In this document: positions 22,471 through 30,071 of the stretch, piece by piece | Numbering within the stretch: the first letter of the stretch is position 1 | How the letters are laid out: each line of letters opens with the position of its first letter | Assembly: GCA_964520495.1 (NCBI GenBank) | Contig: CAZFMZ010000003.1 | Coordinates: forward strand, 1-54,424 | From: UBA1020 sp964520495 | GTDB lineage: Bacteria > Patescibacteriota > Saccharimonadia > Saccharimonadales > Saccharimonadaceae | Reading direction: 5' to 3' | Length of the DNA: 54,424 nucleotides | Position numbers and translations under genes: made by a program | Notes under the pieces: model-generated | What the model saw: the letters and a program-made list of their open reading frames with translations, nothing else | Database searches by the model: none | Told to the model about the DNA's origin: nothing

Positions 22471-24478
22471 TGAACGCATCTCTCAGCTACGTGAGCTGAT
22501 TAACGACTACCGCTATCACTACCATGTGTTGAATGAATCAATTATGAGTGAAGCAGCCGCCGACAGTCTTAAGCATGAGCTCGCCCAATTAGAGGATGCC
22601 CACCCGCACCTCGTCACGCCGGACAGCCCCACTCAGCGCGTGGCTGGCGTGGCTCTTGATAAGTTTGGTAAGGTGACGCACCGTGTGCCAATGATCTCGT
22701 TGAATGATGTGTTCAACCGACAGGAAGTCGAGGCCTGGGTGGCACGGATGGATAAGTTATTGCCGGGCACGAAGCACGAATTCATCTGTGATATCAAAAT
22801 GGATGGACTCGCGGGCGCCCTTATTTACGAAGACGGCGTCTTGGTGCAGGCGGTCACAAGAGGCGACAGCCGAGTCGGTGAGGATGTCACCATGAACGTA
22901 CGGACGATTGAAAACGTCCCGCTGCGACTACGCGACAATCAGAAGTACGCCTACCTACTGCGGGGCCGTACCGAAATACGGGGTGAGATCGTGATGTACA
23001 AGGACGATTTCAACCATCTCAATGAAGAAAGAGAGAAGTCCGGCCAGCCGTTATTCAAAAATCCGCGTAACCTAGCGGCCGGTACTATCCGGCAGCTCGA
23101 CCCGAAGTTGGTTGCCGAGCGCCCGTTGCATTTCGTCGGCTACGAAGTGCTTCGTGATAAAGTTGATGACGTTCCATCCAATGCGATAGGGTACGATATG
23201 ATGAACCAGCTTGGAGTCACCACCAGCGGCTACACCAGGGTAATGACGACGATCGACGAAGTGATGGCGTACGTGGATGAACTCGCCACGAAACGCCTCT
23301 CCTTCAAGTTCAATACGGATGGTCTGGTAATTAAGGTAAATGACAGGGCGCAGTTCGTACGCCTTGGCACTGTCGGAAAGAGTCCCCGCGCCGCCGTAGC
23401 TTATAAGTATGCTGCCGAAGAAGCGACTACCGTTGTGAAAGACATCGTCATATCAATCGGCCGGACGGGGGCAGCAACACCGGTCGCGGTGTTCAGTCCT
23501 GTCGACGTCGCAGGTACGACAGTGCAGCACGCCAGCTTGCACAATGCTGATGAGATTGCCCGGAAAGATGTTCGTGTCGGTGATACCGTCATCATATTCA
23601 AAGCAGGCGACATCATACCGCAGGTCGAACGGGTACTGACTGAACTGCGTCCATCTCGAACGATGCCGTTCGATTTTCCGTCGGAGCTGAAGCGACAGTA
23701 TCCCGAGCTCGAATTCGAACGACCGGCTGGTGAGGCGGTATATCGCGTCAAGGGGGCAACCGGGCCACTACTCCTTCAGCGCGCCTTGCAACATTTCGCT
23801 TCCAAATCGGCACTCGATATCGATACCTTGGGTGAAAAAAACGTCGTAGCGTTGGTAGAGGCCGGTTTGGTGCAGGATTTCGCCGACATCTATACGCTTA
23901 CGAAGGATGACCTTCTACGACTTGATCGTTTCGCGGATATATCCGCCAGCAAGCTGATCGAGGCGATACAGGCAAAGAAGACGCCGCCGCTTGAACGCTT
24001 CATTTATGCACTCGGTATACGGCACGTCGGCACCCAGACAGCCATCGATCTGGCTGATAGTTTTCAATCGCTTGAGGCGTTGGCAGCGGCTGATATCGAG
24101 GAACTACAGCAGGTAGATGGTGTCGGGAAAGTTGTAGCCGAGAGTATTGTTGCCTGGTTTGCCGACGAGGACAACCACACTCTCTTGAGGAAATTAGAGC
24201 AGAGAGGAGTGAGGCCGCAACATCGGCAGAAATCCGGTCACCTGAAGGGGCTTCGTTTTGTCGTTACGGGTACGCTGGAGCGTATGGGCCGAGATGAGAT
24301 CGCCGAGCGGATCCGTCAGGCGGGTGGCACGTTCCAGTCCAGCGTCGGGAAAGATACAGATTACTTAGTCGCGGGTGGAAAGACAGGCGCCAGTAAATTG
24401 GCAAAAGCGAGACACTTCGGCACCGAGGTTATTAGCGAAGCTACGCTCATCGCGCTACTCGAGGATGAGAATGGCTGA
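22448..24478 (+). CDS. ligA: NAD-dependent DNA ligase
   Basis: A 676-residue ligase with the normal domain order: Ia helices (1-65), adenylation domain with nucleophile Lys117 in KMDG, OB fold (about 320-400), helix-hairpin-helix repeats (about 455-590) and BRCT (about 598-676). Between OB and HhH, residues 405-448 align with the zinc finger of other LigA proteins, yet all four cysteines are missing; the first one after KMDG's Cys114 does not occur in this stretch. The following HFASKSALDIDTLGEKN is conserved. The start overlaps the preceding membrane gene. Confidence 0.97.
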   Translation: MMTQIPPDERISQLRELINDYRYHYHVLNESIMSEAAADSLKHELAQLEDAHPHLVTPDSPTQRVAGVALDKFGKVTHRVPMISLNDVFNRQEVEAWVARMDKLLPGTKHEFICDIKMDGLAGALIYEDGVLVQAVTRGDSRVGEDVTMNVRTIENVPLRLRDNQKYAYLLRGRTEIRGEIVMYKDDFNHLNEEREKSGQPLFKNPRNLAAGTIRQLDPKLVAERPLHFVGYEVLRDKVDDVPSNAIGYDMMNQLGVTTSGYTRVMTTIDEVMAYVDELATKRLSFKFNTDGLVIKVNDRAQFVRLGTVGKSPRAAVAYKYAAEEATTVVKDIVISIGRTGAATPVAVFSPVDVAGTTVQHASLHNADEIARKDVRVGDTVIIFKAGDIIPQVERVLTELRPSRTMPFDFPSELKRQYPELEFERPAGEAVYRVKGATGPLLLQRALQHFASKSALDIDTLGEKNVVALVEAGLVQDFADIYTLTKDDLLRLDRFADISASKLIEAIQAKKTPPLERFIYALGIRHVGTQTAIDLADSFQSLEALAAADIEELQQVDGVGKVVAESIVAWFADEDNHTLLRKLEQRGVRPQHRQKSGHLKGLRFVVTGTLERMGRDEIAERIRQAGGTFQSSVGKDTDYLVAGGKTGASKLAKARHFGTEVISEATLIALLEDENG

Positions 24479-24713
24479 CCAGGAGCCAAGCCTCCCGATG
24501 CTTATTCCGGGCACATACCGGCATGCAAAGACCGGACGGTCATATGAAGTGATTGGGGTGGCGTTTCATACGGAAGAGGAAGTGCCGATGGTACTCTACC
24601 GTCCGTTATATGATTCGGCAGTGGAATACTTTGTCCGACCATATGAAAACTTCATCGAAGCGGTAGAAATTAACGGACAAAACGTACCGCGCTTTGAGAG
24701 ACTGACTCGTTAG
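24471..24713 (+). CDS. DUF1653 family protein
   Basis: An 80-residue protein: PGTYRHAKTGRSYEVIGVA (about 10-28), LYRPLYDSAVEYFVRP and F-x-E are the DUF1653 pattern, a small beta fold of unknown function. ATG 24471 overlaps the ligA stop and has GAGG about 8 bases upstream; ATG 24465 is an alternative. The stop overlaps the convergent HD-domain gene by four bases. Confidence 0.88.
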   Translation: MADQEPSLPMLIPGTYRHAKTGRSYEVIGVAFHTEEEVPMVLYRPLYDSAVEYFVRPYENFIEAVEINGQNVPRFERLTR

Positions 24714-25300
24714 CTTTCGACATGCATATGGCCACGCTCGGCGAGCCATTCGATCAGTCTTTCGTAATAAGGCGCTACGAATTCTGATACTCGGATTGTA
24801 ACTTTGTTTGCTTGTTCCATCTCAAGGGTGATTTTATGCCGTCGCCAGAAGTCGGACTGTTCGCCGAGCTCCACCATAATGACGGGAAGGAGTTTGTCGA
24901 CCGCTTTGACGAACCGGGCCTCCTGCGAGGTCTTATCCATATAACCCTCAGCGTAATCGCTCATAGCCGGAAAGTCCGGCCAATCCTTACGAAGACTCAC
25001 TAATGCCGCCCGCTCACGCTCTTCTTTCGACTCCCAATTTTCCTGGTCGAAGATGAACGTATCGCCGGCATGCAGCTCGACAATGTCGTGGGCCAGGGAG
25101 TATTTCAATATTTCGCCCAGATCAAGCTCGGGTGCGATTTTTGGCTGCAGATACCAGCAGGTAAGCGCCAGCCCGAAACTATGCTCGGCATCGTTTTCCG
25201 GCTGACCGTTGTCGGCCAAATGAGGCACGCGGGTCACCTTGGCGAAATCGGCAACCAGTTGCTGCAGCTCAGCGATACGGTCGAGTGAGGGATAATCCAT
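24710..25300 (-). CDS. HD-domain phosphohydrolase (YfbR/5'-deoxynucleotidase-like)
   Basis: A 196-residue HD_3-type hydrolase. Metal-binding residues are in ENDAEHSFGLAL (His at about 41), the AHDIVEL dyad (about 70-76) and a later Asp in FVKAVDKLLPV (about 131-141). Relatives dephosphorylate 5'-deoxynucleoside monophosphates in pyrimidine salvage; substrate here is not proven. The -10 TATACT lies 7 bases before the ATG, giving a leaderless mRNA, and shares its palindrome with the gene on the other strand. Confidence 0.88.
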   Translation of the reverse strand: MDYPSLDRIAELQQLVADFAKVTRVPHLADNGQPENDAEHSFGLALTCWYLQPKIAPELDLGEILKYSLAHDIVELHAGDTFIFDQENWESKEERERAALVSLRKDWPDFPAMSDYAEGYMDKTSQEARFVKAVDKLLPVIMVELGEQSDFWRRHKITLEMEQANKVTIRVSEFVAPYYERLIEWLAERGHMHVES

Positions 25301-25307
25301 ACTACGT

Positions 25308-25315
25308 AGTATACT
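25308..25315. promoter_or_regulatory. Shared palindromic -10 for divergent genes
   Basis: AGTATACT is its own reverse complement. Read rightward, TATACT at 25310-25315 is 6 bases before ATG 25322. Read leftward, TATACT at 25313-25308 is 7 bases before the ATG of the HD gene. Both mRNAs would be leaderless, and the two polymerases would compete for the same bases. Confidence 0.65.
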
Positions 25316-25321
25316 AAACGC

Positions 25322-25423
25322 ATGATGGACGGAGCCGACGTAGTAGGAGACGCATCACCAGCGGAATATCTCGCTTCTATTATCGACGTGACCTCGCTGG
25401 AGAAAGCCGGACATGGAGCCTGA
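25322..25423 (+). CDS. 33-residue leaderless small protein
   Basis: ATG ATG at 25322 is 6 bases after the shared -10 and opens a 33-codon frame ending TGA at 25421-25423. The product is acidic at first (MMDGADVVGDASPAEYL) with a short helical end. The frame overlaps the start of the PGPGW gene by 11 bases, which suggests translational coupling. No family recognised. It could instead be a leader peptide whose only role is to deliver ribosomes to the next gene. Confidence 0.5.
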   Translation: MMDGADVVGDASPAEYLASIIDVTSLEKAGHGA

Positions 25424-25793
25424 AACTCAGCAGCAAAGAGCTTCGCGCCTGAAGCGTGCTTCGCGCACCTTTCTCGGCGCGCTCGTGCTGCTCATCGGTC
25501 TGATAGCGATTCCGTACCCCGGTCCCGGCTGGCTGATCGTATTTACCGGTTTGGCTATCCTGGCACGCGACTACCCGTGGGCGGGGCGTCTCCTCGACTA
25601 CGCGAGACAAAAATATGACGAGTGGACCGACTGGGTGAAAGCTCAGAACTTACTCGTGCGGAGCGCTACGCTACTACTTACTACAATCGTGGTGGTGATT
25701 ACTATTTACCTCGTGAACGGGTACGGCTTGCTGAACGCTTGGTTCGGCCTTGGGCTTGATTGGCTGAACTCACCGTTGCCACTCTTCAACTAA
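25413..25793 (+). CDS. PGPGW (TIGR02611-like) transmembrane protein
   Basis: A 126-residue protein with a basic N-terminus (1-20), a first helix ending in the family signature PYPGPGWLIVFTGLAILARD (about 34-53), an amphipathic stretch (WAGRLLDYARQKYDEW) and a second helix (about 84-105). Function is unknown. GGAGAAAG lies about 7 bases before the ATG, inside the 33-residue frame. Confidence 0.88.
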   Translation: MEPETQQQRASRLKRASRTFLGALVLLIGLIAIPYPGPGWLIVFTGLAILARDYPWAGRLLDYARQKYDEWTDWVKAQNLLVRSATLLLTTIVVVITIYLVNGYGLLNAWFGLGLDWLNSPLPLFN

Positions 25794-25796
25794 AAA

Positions 25797-25817
25797 CTCC
25801 CCGTCTAAGACGGGGAG
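25797..25817. terminator. Bidirectional terminator between convergent genes
   Basis: CTCCCCGTC-TAA-GACGGGGAG, a 9-bp stem. On the minus strand it is followed by TTTTTAG, a good U-run for the RRM gene; on the plus strand the tail is poor in T. Confidence 0.85.
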
Positions 25818-25835
25818 CTGTAGAGTCAGGTGCTG

Positions 25836-26138
25836 TTACCAGCTGCGCTGACGGAATGAACCGCCACCGTTTGACTGAGGACGATCTTCTTTCGGGCGGG
25901 CTAGGCTGACGTTAATAGTACGTCCGTCTAGTTCCTTACCGTTCAGCTGATCGACGGCCTTCTGGTTGTCGCTGTCGTTTTCAAACTCGACGAAACCGAA
26001 GCCTTTTGAACGGCCGGTATCACGGTCTGTGATAACGCGGGCGCTCGAGACCGGTCCGATTTGCTCGAAATGGGCCTTGAGGGTGTCGTCGGTAGTGGCG
26101 TATGCCAGGCTGCCAACGAACAAGTTTTGCTGTGCCAT
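25836..26138 (-). CDS. RRM-domain RNA-binding protein
   Basis: A 100-residue single-RRM protein of the cyanobacterial/CPR glycine-tail type. RNP2 is LFVGSLAY (6-13) and RNP1 is KGFGFVEF (about 45-52); the C-terminal 17 residues are Gly/Ser/Arg-rich. Such proteins bind RNA and are often cold-inducible. AGGA lies a few bases before the ATG, and an upstream untranslated region of about 100 bases (26139-26244) has no gene and no convincing -10. Confidence 0.92.
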   Translation of the reverse strand: MAQQNLFVGSLAYATTDDTLKAHFEQIGPVSSARVITDRDTGRSKGFGFVEFENDSDNQKAVDQLNGKELDGRTINVSLARPKEDRPQSNGGGSFRQRSW

Positions 26139-26244
26139 AATGTTTCCTACTTATTTACCTATACTCAGATCGACCTGCGGTAACTTTATGCGAAACATAT
26201 TGTCACAACGTTCTGAACCCTTACATTTAAGCACATTTTTGCCA

Positions 26245-26523
26245 TTATGCGAAGATGGTAAGGCGAACGATGGCAATAATCGCGAGTACGGTAAAGAACA
26301 CATTCACCGTCACCGACTGAAATGCACGGTGACGATACGTTACCACTGCCAACCCGGCTCCACCGACTAAAAGCATGCCGTGATAAAGCAAAGATGTACT
26401 GTCAACGATGCCAAAACTCAGCAGCGCATAGCCACCGAGAAGCATGAAAGAGCCTACCCAGCCGAATACTTCAGCGATCTGGTTCTTCGGCAGATGCCTG
26501 GTGTGTTTCTGTTTCAATTTCAC
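26245..26523 (-). CDS. CBU_0592-like small membrane protein
   Basis: A product of about 92 residues with three hydrophobic helices. The pattern AEVFGWVGSFMLLGGYALLS, then YHGMLLVGGAGLAVV and VTVNVFFTVLAI resembles the CBU_0592 family of unknown function. The longer frame begins ATG at 26541, but that ATG lies within the -10. GTG 26523 is preferred because it is 8 bases after TGA TACAAT. Confidence 0.72.
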   Translation of the reverse strand: MKLKQKHTRHLPKNQIAEVFGWVGSFMLLGGYALLSFGIVDSTSLLYHGMLLVGGAGLAVVTYRHRAFQSVTVNVFFTVLAIIAIVRLTIFA

Positions 26524-26531
26524 TAACGGCC

Positions 26532-26540
26532 ATTGTATCA
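26532..26540 (-). promoter_or_regulatory. Extended -10 promoter of the CBU_0592-like gene
   Basis: Minus strand TGA plus TACAAT, 8 bases before the GTG start. Predicted leaderless. Confidence 0.55.
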
Positions 26541-26672
26541 TGCTTGCGTTTTTTTATTGGCCGGCGCATACTGGTGGCATGCTGGTACGCATCGGGGTAC
26601 CGTTGCGAAATAACAAACATTGCCGAAAAACAAAACCGTGCCCCAGGGTGGGCGCGTAGCAGCAACCAAAAC
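26541..26672 (+). other. Gene-free stretch, possible small RNA
   Basis: No credible protein frame is present. A local inverted repeat GGTAC/GTACC (around 26586-26605) and a strong terminator at the end (26673-26701) suggest that something is transcribed rightward here, but no clear -10 was found and no known RNA family was recognised. Confidence 0.25.
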
Positions 26673-26701
26673 ATCGCCTCTGGTCATAGGGGCGATTTTT
26701 T
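26673..26701 (+). terminator. Strong terminator upstream of tRNA-Ala
   Basis: ATCGCCTCT-GGTCAT-AGGGGCGAT followed by TTTTTT. No plus-strand gene precedes it within the previous 880 bases, so its transcript is unexplained. Confidence 0.8.
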
Positions 26702-26709
26702 GCTAGAAT
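26701..26709 (+). promoter_or_regulatory. Extended -10 promoter of tRNA-Ala
   Basis: TGC plus TAGAAT, 14 bases before the tRNA. Confidence 0.65.
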
Positions 26710-26723
26710 CTGTGGAGGAATAC

Positions 26724-26800
26724 GGGGCATTGGCGCAGTTGGCTAGCGCGCTTCCATGGCATGGAAGAGGTCATCGGTTCGAATCCGATATGCTCCACCA
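26724..26800 (+). tRNA. tRNA-Ala (anticodon GGC)
   Basis: A 77-nt tRNA. Acceptor GGGGCAT pairs with ATGCTCC and includes the G3-U70 pair that specifies alanine. The anticodon stem is CTTCC/GGAAG with loop ATGGCAT, the T-loop is TTCGAAT and CCA is encoded. Confidence 0.96.
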
Positions 26801-26812
26801 CACGAAATCATT

Positions 26813-26836
26813 GTCCCTGCATGGCGGGGACTTTTT
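26813..26836 (+). terminator. Terminator after tRNA-Ala
   Basis: GTCCCTGC-ATG-GCGGGGAC (one T-G pair) followed by TTTTT. Confidence 0.85.
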
Positions 26837-26853
26837 ATATCAAGACGGCAAGA

Positions 26854-26862
26854 TGGTATGAT
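26854..26862 (+). promoter_or_regulatory. Extended -10 promoter of the second pilin gene
   Basis: TGG plus TATGAT (26857-26862), 12 bases before ATG 26875. Confidence 0.6.
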
Positions 26863-26874
26863 GACAACGTACTT

Positions 26875-27444
26875 ATGGTTAGAATTTCGCGAACCGGTTT
26901 CACCATCGTCGAGTTGCTCATCGTCATCGTCGTGATTGGCATTCTGGCTTCTATCACCGTTGTAGCGTTCAATGGGGTGCAGGCAAGGGCGAGCGACGCT
27001 CGTATACGCGCGCAGGCAAAGGACGTAGTAAAAGCGCTGCATTCGTGGTCGATTACTCGTGGAGGTGCACTCCCGACCGGCAGCGGCTACAACAGTACGG
27101 CCACATCGGGTACCGGGGAGTGCACCGGTGGAGTTGGCGGCCATGCGGGGCAGGGCGATTACGTCTGTTCGCTTGAACAGATGCTGGTGGACAGTAAGCT
27201 GCTGCCCGCCGACTTCATCACGAATTTACCTCCCAATAAGGACCATGTCAGTGGTCCTGCGACGTTTCGCACCCTGTTCTTCTATCCCTGCAGTTCTGAT
27301 TCACGTCGTTTCGTTCTGTTCTATTATTTAGAGCGACCGACGGCCGAGGACACGGCATCACTAAATGAAGTGATACCGACGTGTGTCGGCACACATGTGC
27401 GCGACAACTATGGCATGAAGGGGGCTACATCCATTCACTTCTAG
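26875..27444 (+). CDS. Type IV pilin-like protein
   Basis: A 189-residue prepilin: MVRISRTG leader, then FTIVELLIVIVVIGILASI with Phe +1 and Glu +5 after the expected Gly. A Gly/Thr-rich globular head has five Cys, two of them in ECTGGVGG and YVCS, which may form disulfides. The start is set by the promoter; the longer frame runs back into tRNA-Ala. Acts as a pilus or pseudopilus subunit after prepilin peptidase cleavage. Confidence 0.88.
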   Translation: MVRISRTGFTIVELLIVIVVIGILASITVVAFNGVQARASDARIRAQAKDVVKALHSWSITRGGALPTGSGYNSTATSGTGECTGGVGGHAGQGDYVCSLEQMLVDSKLLPADFITNLPPNKDHVSGPATFRTLFFYPCSSDSRRFVLFYYLERPTAEDTASLNEVIPTCVGTHVRDNYGMKGATSIHF

Positions 27445-27524
27445 GCGAGGTAGTTTTCGCTTGAAGATGATTCCTGTGCGTTTTGCAGAGCTCGGGTTGA
27501 TTTGTGTCAGCTGACAGATGCGGG

Positions 27525-27530
27525 TACAAT
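27525..27530 (+). promoter_or_regulatory. -10 box of the third pilin gene
   Basis: TACAAT, 10 bases before ATG 27541 and 4 before ATG 27535. Confidence 0.5.
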
Positions 27531-27540
27531 GAAAATGCTT

Positions 27541-28071
27541 ATGCTAAAGAAACCCTCCGGCTTCACTATCGTTGAACTGCTCGTGATCATCGCGGTCATC
27601 GGCATCTTAGCTTCGATTGCCGTGGTCGCCTACAACGGCATGCAAGCCAGGGGACGTGACGCTGCACGGCGCAGCGACCTGGCGCGTGCCGCCGATGCCT
27701 TGGGGGTGCACTTTGCCGATACCGGCAACTTCGTGGAAAGTGGCAGTGGCTGTGGATCGGGTGGCAACGGCGCTGGCTGGTTCAGTTTCTCGAACGGGTC
27801 CACGTATCCGCGCTCAGTCGTAGACTGCCTGAAAGACAGCGGTCATCTGACCGAAGAAACAAAAGACCCGCTTGGGCCTGATGTCAGCAGTACGCCGACC
27901 AACAATAACTACGCCTACATGAAGTACCACTGTGGTTCCGGGACAAGCAAGCGGGCTTTTGTGTATGCAAAACTCGAGACGTTGCCGCAAAGCGCTACGG
28001 CAACGGATGGGACATGTGCTGCGTCGGCAGACACCAGCCAAGGAATGAACTACTACGTCGAAGTGAAATAG
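27541..28071 (+). CDS. Type IV pilin-like protein
   Basis: A 176-residue prepilin: MLKKPSG leader, then FTIVELLVIIAVIGILASI. The head domain has Cys pairs (GSGCGSGG, VVDCLKD, YHCGSG, GTCAAS). Helix and leader are close to the preceding pilin gene, so the two look like tandem paralogues with diverged heads. ATG 27541 is favoured over 27535 and 27529 by its distance from the -10. About 95 bases separate the two genes and hold only this promoter. Confidence 0.88.
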   Translation: MLKKPSGFTIVELLVIIAVIGILASIAVVAYNGMQARGRDAARRSDLARAADALGVHFADTGNFVESGSGCGSGGNGAGWFSFSNGSTYPRSVVDCLKDSGHLTEETKDPLGPDVSSTPTNNNYAYMKYHCGSGTSKRAFVYAKLETLPQSATATDGTCAASADTSQGMNYYVEVK

Positions 28072-28094
28072 CGGTAGACGACTACTGTAAATTG

Positions 28095-28103
28095 TGCTAT
28101 AAT
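28095..28103 (+). promoter_or_regulatory. Extended -10 promoter of typA
   Basis: TGC plus TATAAT (28098-28103). The leader of about 30 nt contains AAGGAA and a short GCCC/GGGC hairpin. Confidence 0.7.
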
Positions 28104-28140
28104 GATAACTAAGGAAGCCCCATTATGCGGGCATATTTTT

Positions 28141-29961
28141 ATGATTGAACCACACAAAATCCGTAACATCGCTATCATCGCACACGTCGACCACGGCAAG
28201 ACGACCATGCTCGATGGGCTGCTGAAACAAAGCAACACCTTCCGAACCAACCAAGCCGAGATGAGCCAGGAACTCATCATGGACAGCGGGGATCAGGAAC
28301 ATGAACGGGGCATTACTATCACTGCCAAGCAGACGTCGATTTATTACGATGACTACAAAATCAACGTCATCGACACGCCAGGACACGCCGATTTCTCCGG
28401 CGAGGTGGAGCGGACGCTGAACATGGCCGACGGCGTACTACTGGTCGTTGATGCCCAAGAGGGCCCAATGCCACAGACAAAATTCGTACTGTCGAAAGCA
28501 CTCGAAATGGGGCTGAAGCCGGTGGTCGTTATCAACAAGATCGACAAACCGTCGCGTCGCATTGAAGCGGTGAATGATGAAGTCGCCGACCTGTTCCTGG
28601 AGCTAGCGACTTCTGACGACCAGCTGCAATACCCCACGTACTACGCTATCGCCCGTGAAGGGAAGGCCTGGCACCAGATGCCACACGATCCTGAAGAACT
28701 CGCCGATCTGGCGCCGATTTTTACCGCCATCATCGAACAGATTCCGGCACCATCGGTCGACACCAAGGGCACCTTGCAACTACTGGTCACCTCGCTGCAG
28801 TACGATTCATTCCTTGGAAAGTATTCAATCGGTCGTATTTCTCGTGGCACCGTCCGTAAAGGTCAGCCGGTTTCCTTGATGCAGCGCGACGGTCGCCTGC
28901 CGGGTAAGATAGAGAAATTATTTAGCTACCGTGGCCTGACGAAGGAAGAGACTGACATCGCTGGCGCCGGTGACATCGTAGCGGTAACCGGCATCGAAGG
29001 CACCCGCATCGGTGATACCATCGCCGACGCCGAGGCGCCTGAGGCCCTCCCGGTCATCGATGTCGAAGCACCAACGCTAAGCATGTACCTTGGCCCAAAC
29101 ACTAGCCCGATGAAAGGTCGCGAAGGAGACTTCACGACCTCGCGACAGATTGGCGACCGCCTGAAAAAGGAACTTGAAACGAACGTATCGCTACGGGTCG
29201 AAGAAAACGGTATCGGCTTCATCGTGTCGGGTCGCGGTGAGCTGCATCTCTCCGTCCTCATTGAGACGCTTCGTCGTGAAGGGTTCGAGTTTGAGGTCGG
29301 CCGACCCCAGGTGGTGACCATTGAAGAAGATGGAGTTACTAAGGAGCCCGTGGAGGAGCTGATTATCGAGGTCGGACCAGAATTTGTCGGCACTGTCAGC
29401 CAGGAGTTGGGCATACGACGGGCTGAGCTGACCCACCAGGATAGTACGAGCACAGGCGCCGCCAGACAGACCTACCTTATCTCGACCAGAGGACTCATCG
29501 GGCTACGTAACCAGCTGCTAACCGCGACGAAGGGGACGGTCATTATGAACAGCATCCCGCATGGCTACCAGCCTGTCGGGCCGAAACTGCAGAGTACCCG
29601 CGGCGGCGCGTTAATCGCGTTCGAAGCCGGTACGACCACGCCCTATGCCTTGCAAAACGCCGAAGCTCGCGGTGAAATGTATATCGGCTCAGGCGTGGAA
29701 GTCTATGCCGGTATGATCGTCGGGCTCAATCGTCGCCAGGAAGATATGGAAATCAACGTCTGTAAAGCAAAGCATCTCACGAATATGCGATCGAGTAGCA
29801 GCGACGGCGTCGTGCAGCTCACGCCATTTACCGACCTTAGCCTCGAGCAATCAATCGACTTCCTGAACGACGACGAACTGCTTGAAGTCACCCCAAAGAA
29901 TCTTCGACTCCGTAAGCGCTTCCTCGAAGCCAACGAACGTAAACGCGCCGCCAAAGCCTAA
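28141..29961 (+). CDS. typA: Translational GTPase TypA/BipA
   Basis: A 606-residue GTPase acting in 50S assembly and stress adaptation. The G domain has AHVDHGKTT (P-loop, near 14-22), the switch DSGDQEHERGITI, DTPGHADFSGEVER and NKID. The beta-barrel, EF-G domain III/V-like modules and BipA-specific C-terminal domain follow (RSSSSDGVVQLTP near 550). ATG 28141 is chosen since homologues begin about ten residues before the P-loop; the ATG at 28102 overlaps the -10. Confidence 0.97.
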   Translation: MIEPHKIRNIAIIAHVDHGKTTMLDGLLKQSNTFRTNQAEMSQELIMDSGDQEHERGITITAKQTSIYYDDYKINVIDTPGHADFSGEVERTLNMADGVLLVVDAQEGPMPQTKFVLSKALEMGLKPVVVINKIDKPSRRIEAVNDEVADLFLELATSDDQLQYPTYYAIAREGKAWHQMPHDPEELADLAPIFTAIIEQIPAPSVDTKGTLQLLVTSLQYDSFLGKYSIGRISRGTVRKGQPVSLMQRDGRLPGKIEKLFSYRGLTKEETDIAGAGDIVAVTGIEGTRIGDTIADAEAPEALPVIDVEAPTLSMYLGPNTSPMKGREGDFTTSRQIGDRLKKELETNVSLRVEENGIGFIVSGRGELHLSVLIETLRREGFEFEVGRPQVVTIEEDGVTKEPVEELIIEVGPEFVGTVSQELGIRRAELTHQDSTSTGAARQTYLISTRGLIGLRNQLLTATKGTVIMNSIPHGYQPVGPKLQSTRGGALIAFEAGTTTPYALQNAEARGEMYIGSGVEVYAGMIVGLNRRQEDMEINVCKAKHLTNMRSSSSDGVVQLTPFTDLSLEQSIDFLNDDELLEVTPKNLRLRKRFLEANERKRAAKA

Positions 29962-29978
29962 GGCCATCGTCGATCGTA

Positions 29979-29992
29979 TGGTATACTATACC
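29979..29992 (+). promoter_or_regulatory. Promoter with overlapping palindrome upstream of the ZIP gene
   Basis: TGG plus TATACT (29982-29987) is an extended -10. The same bases lie in the inverted repeat GGTATA-C-TATACC (29980-29992), which could be an operator for a metal-responsive repressor. That role is inference. Confidence 0.55.
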
Positions 29993-30032
29993 TACACTTA
30001 CCTTTGACTATTCAATTTTGATATCTAAAACC

Positions 30033-30045
30033 GGCACCTGGTGCC
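30033..30045 (+). promoter_or_regulatory. Inverted repeat in the ZIP leader
   Basis: GGCACC-T-GGTGCC, perfect 6-1-6 dyad, 10 bases before AAGGAG. It could be a protein-binding site, or a small hairpin affecting ribosome access. The leader from about 29994 to 30071 is unusually long for this genome. Confidence 0.45.
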
Positions 30046-30071
30046 ACACCACATAAGGAGAATAAAACCAT

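Noticed and set aside
26761..26874. Upstream extension of the second pilin frame
   Set aside because: It starts inside tRNA-Ala and crosses the tRNA terminator and the pilin promoter; the prepilin leader begins at 26875.
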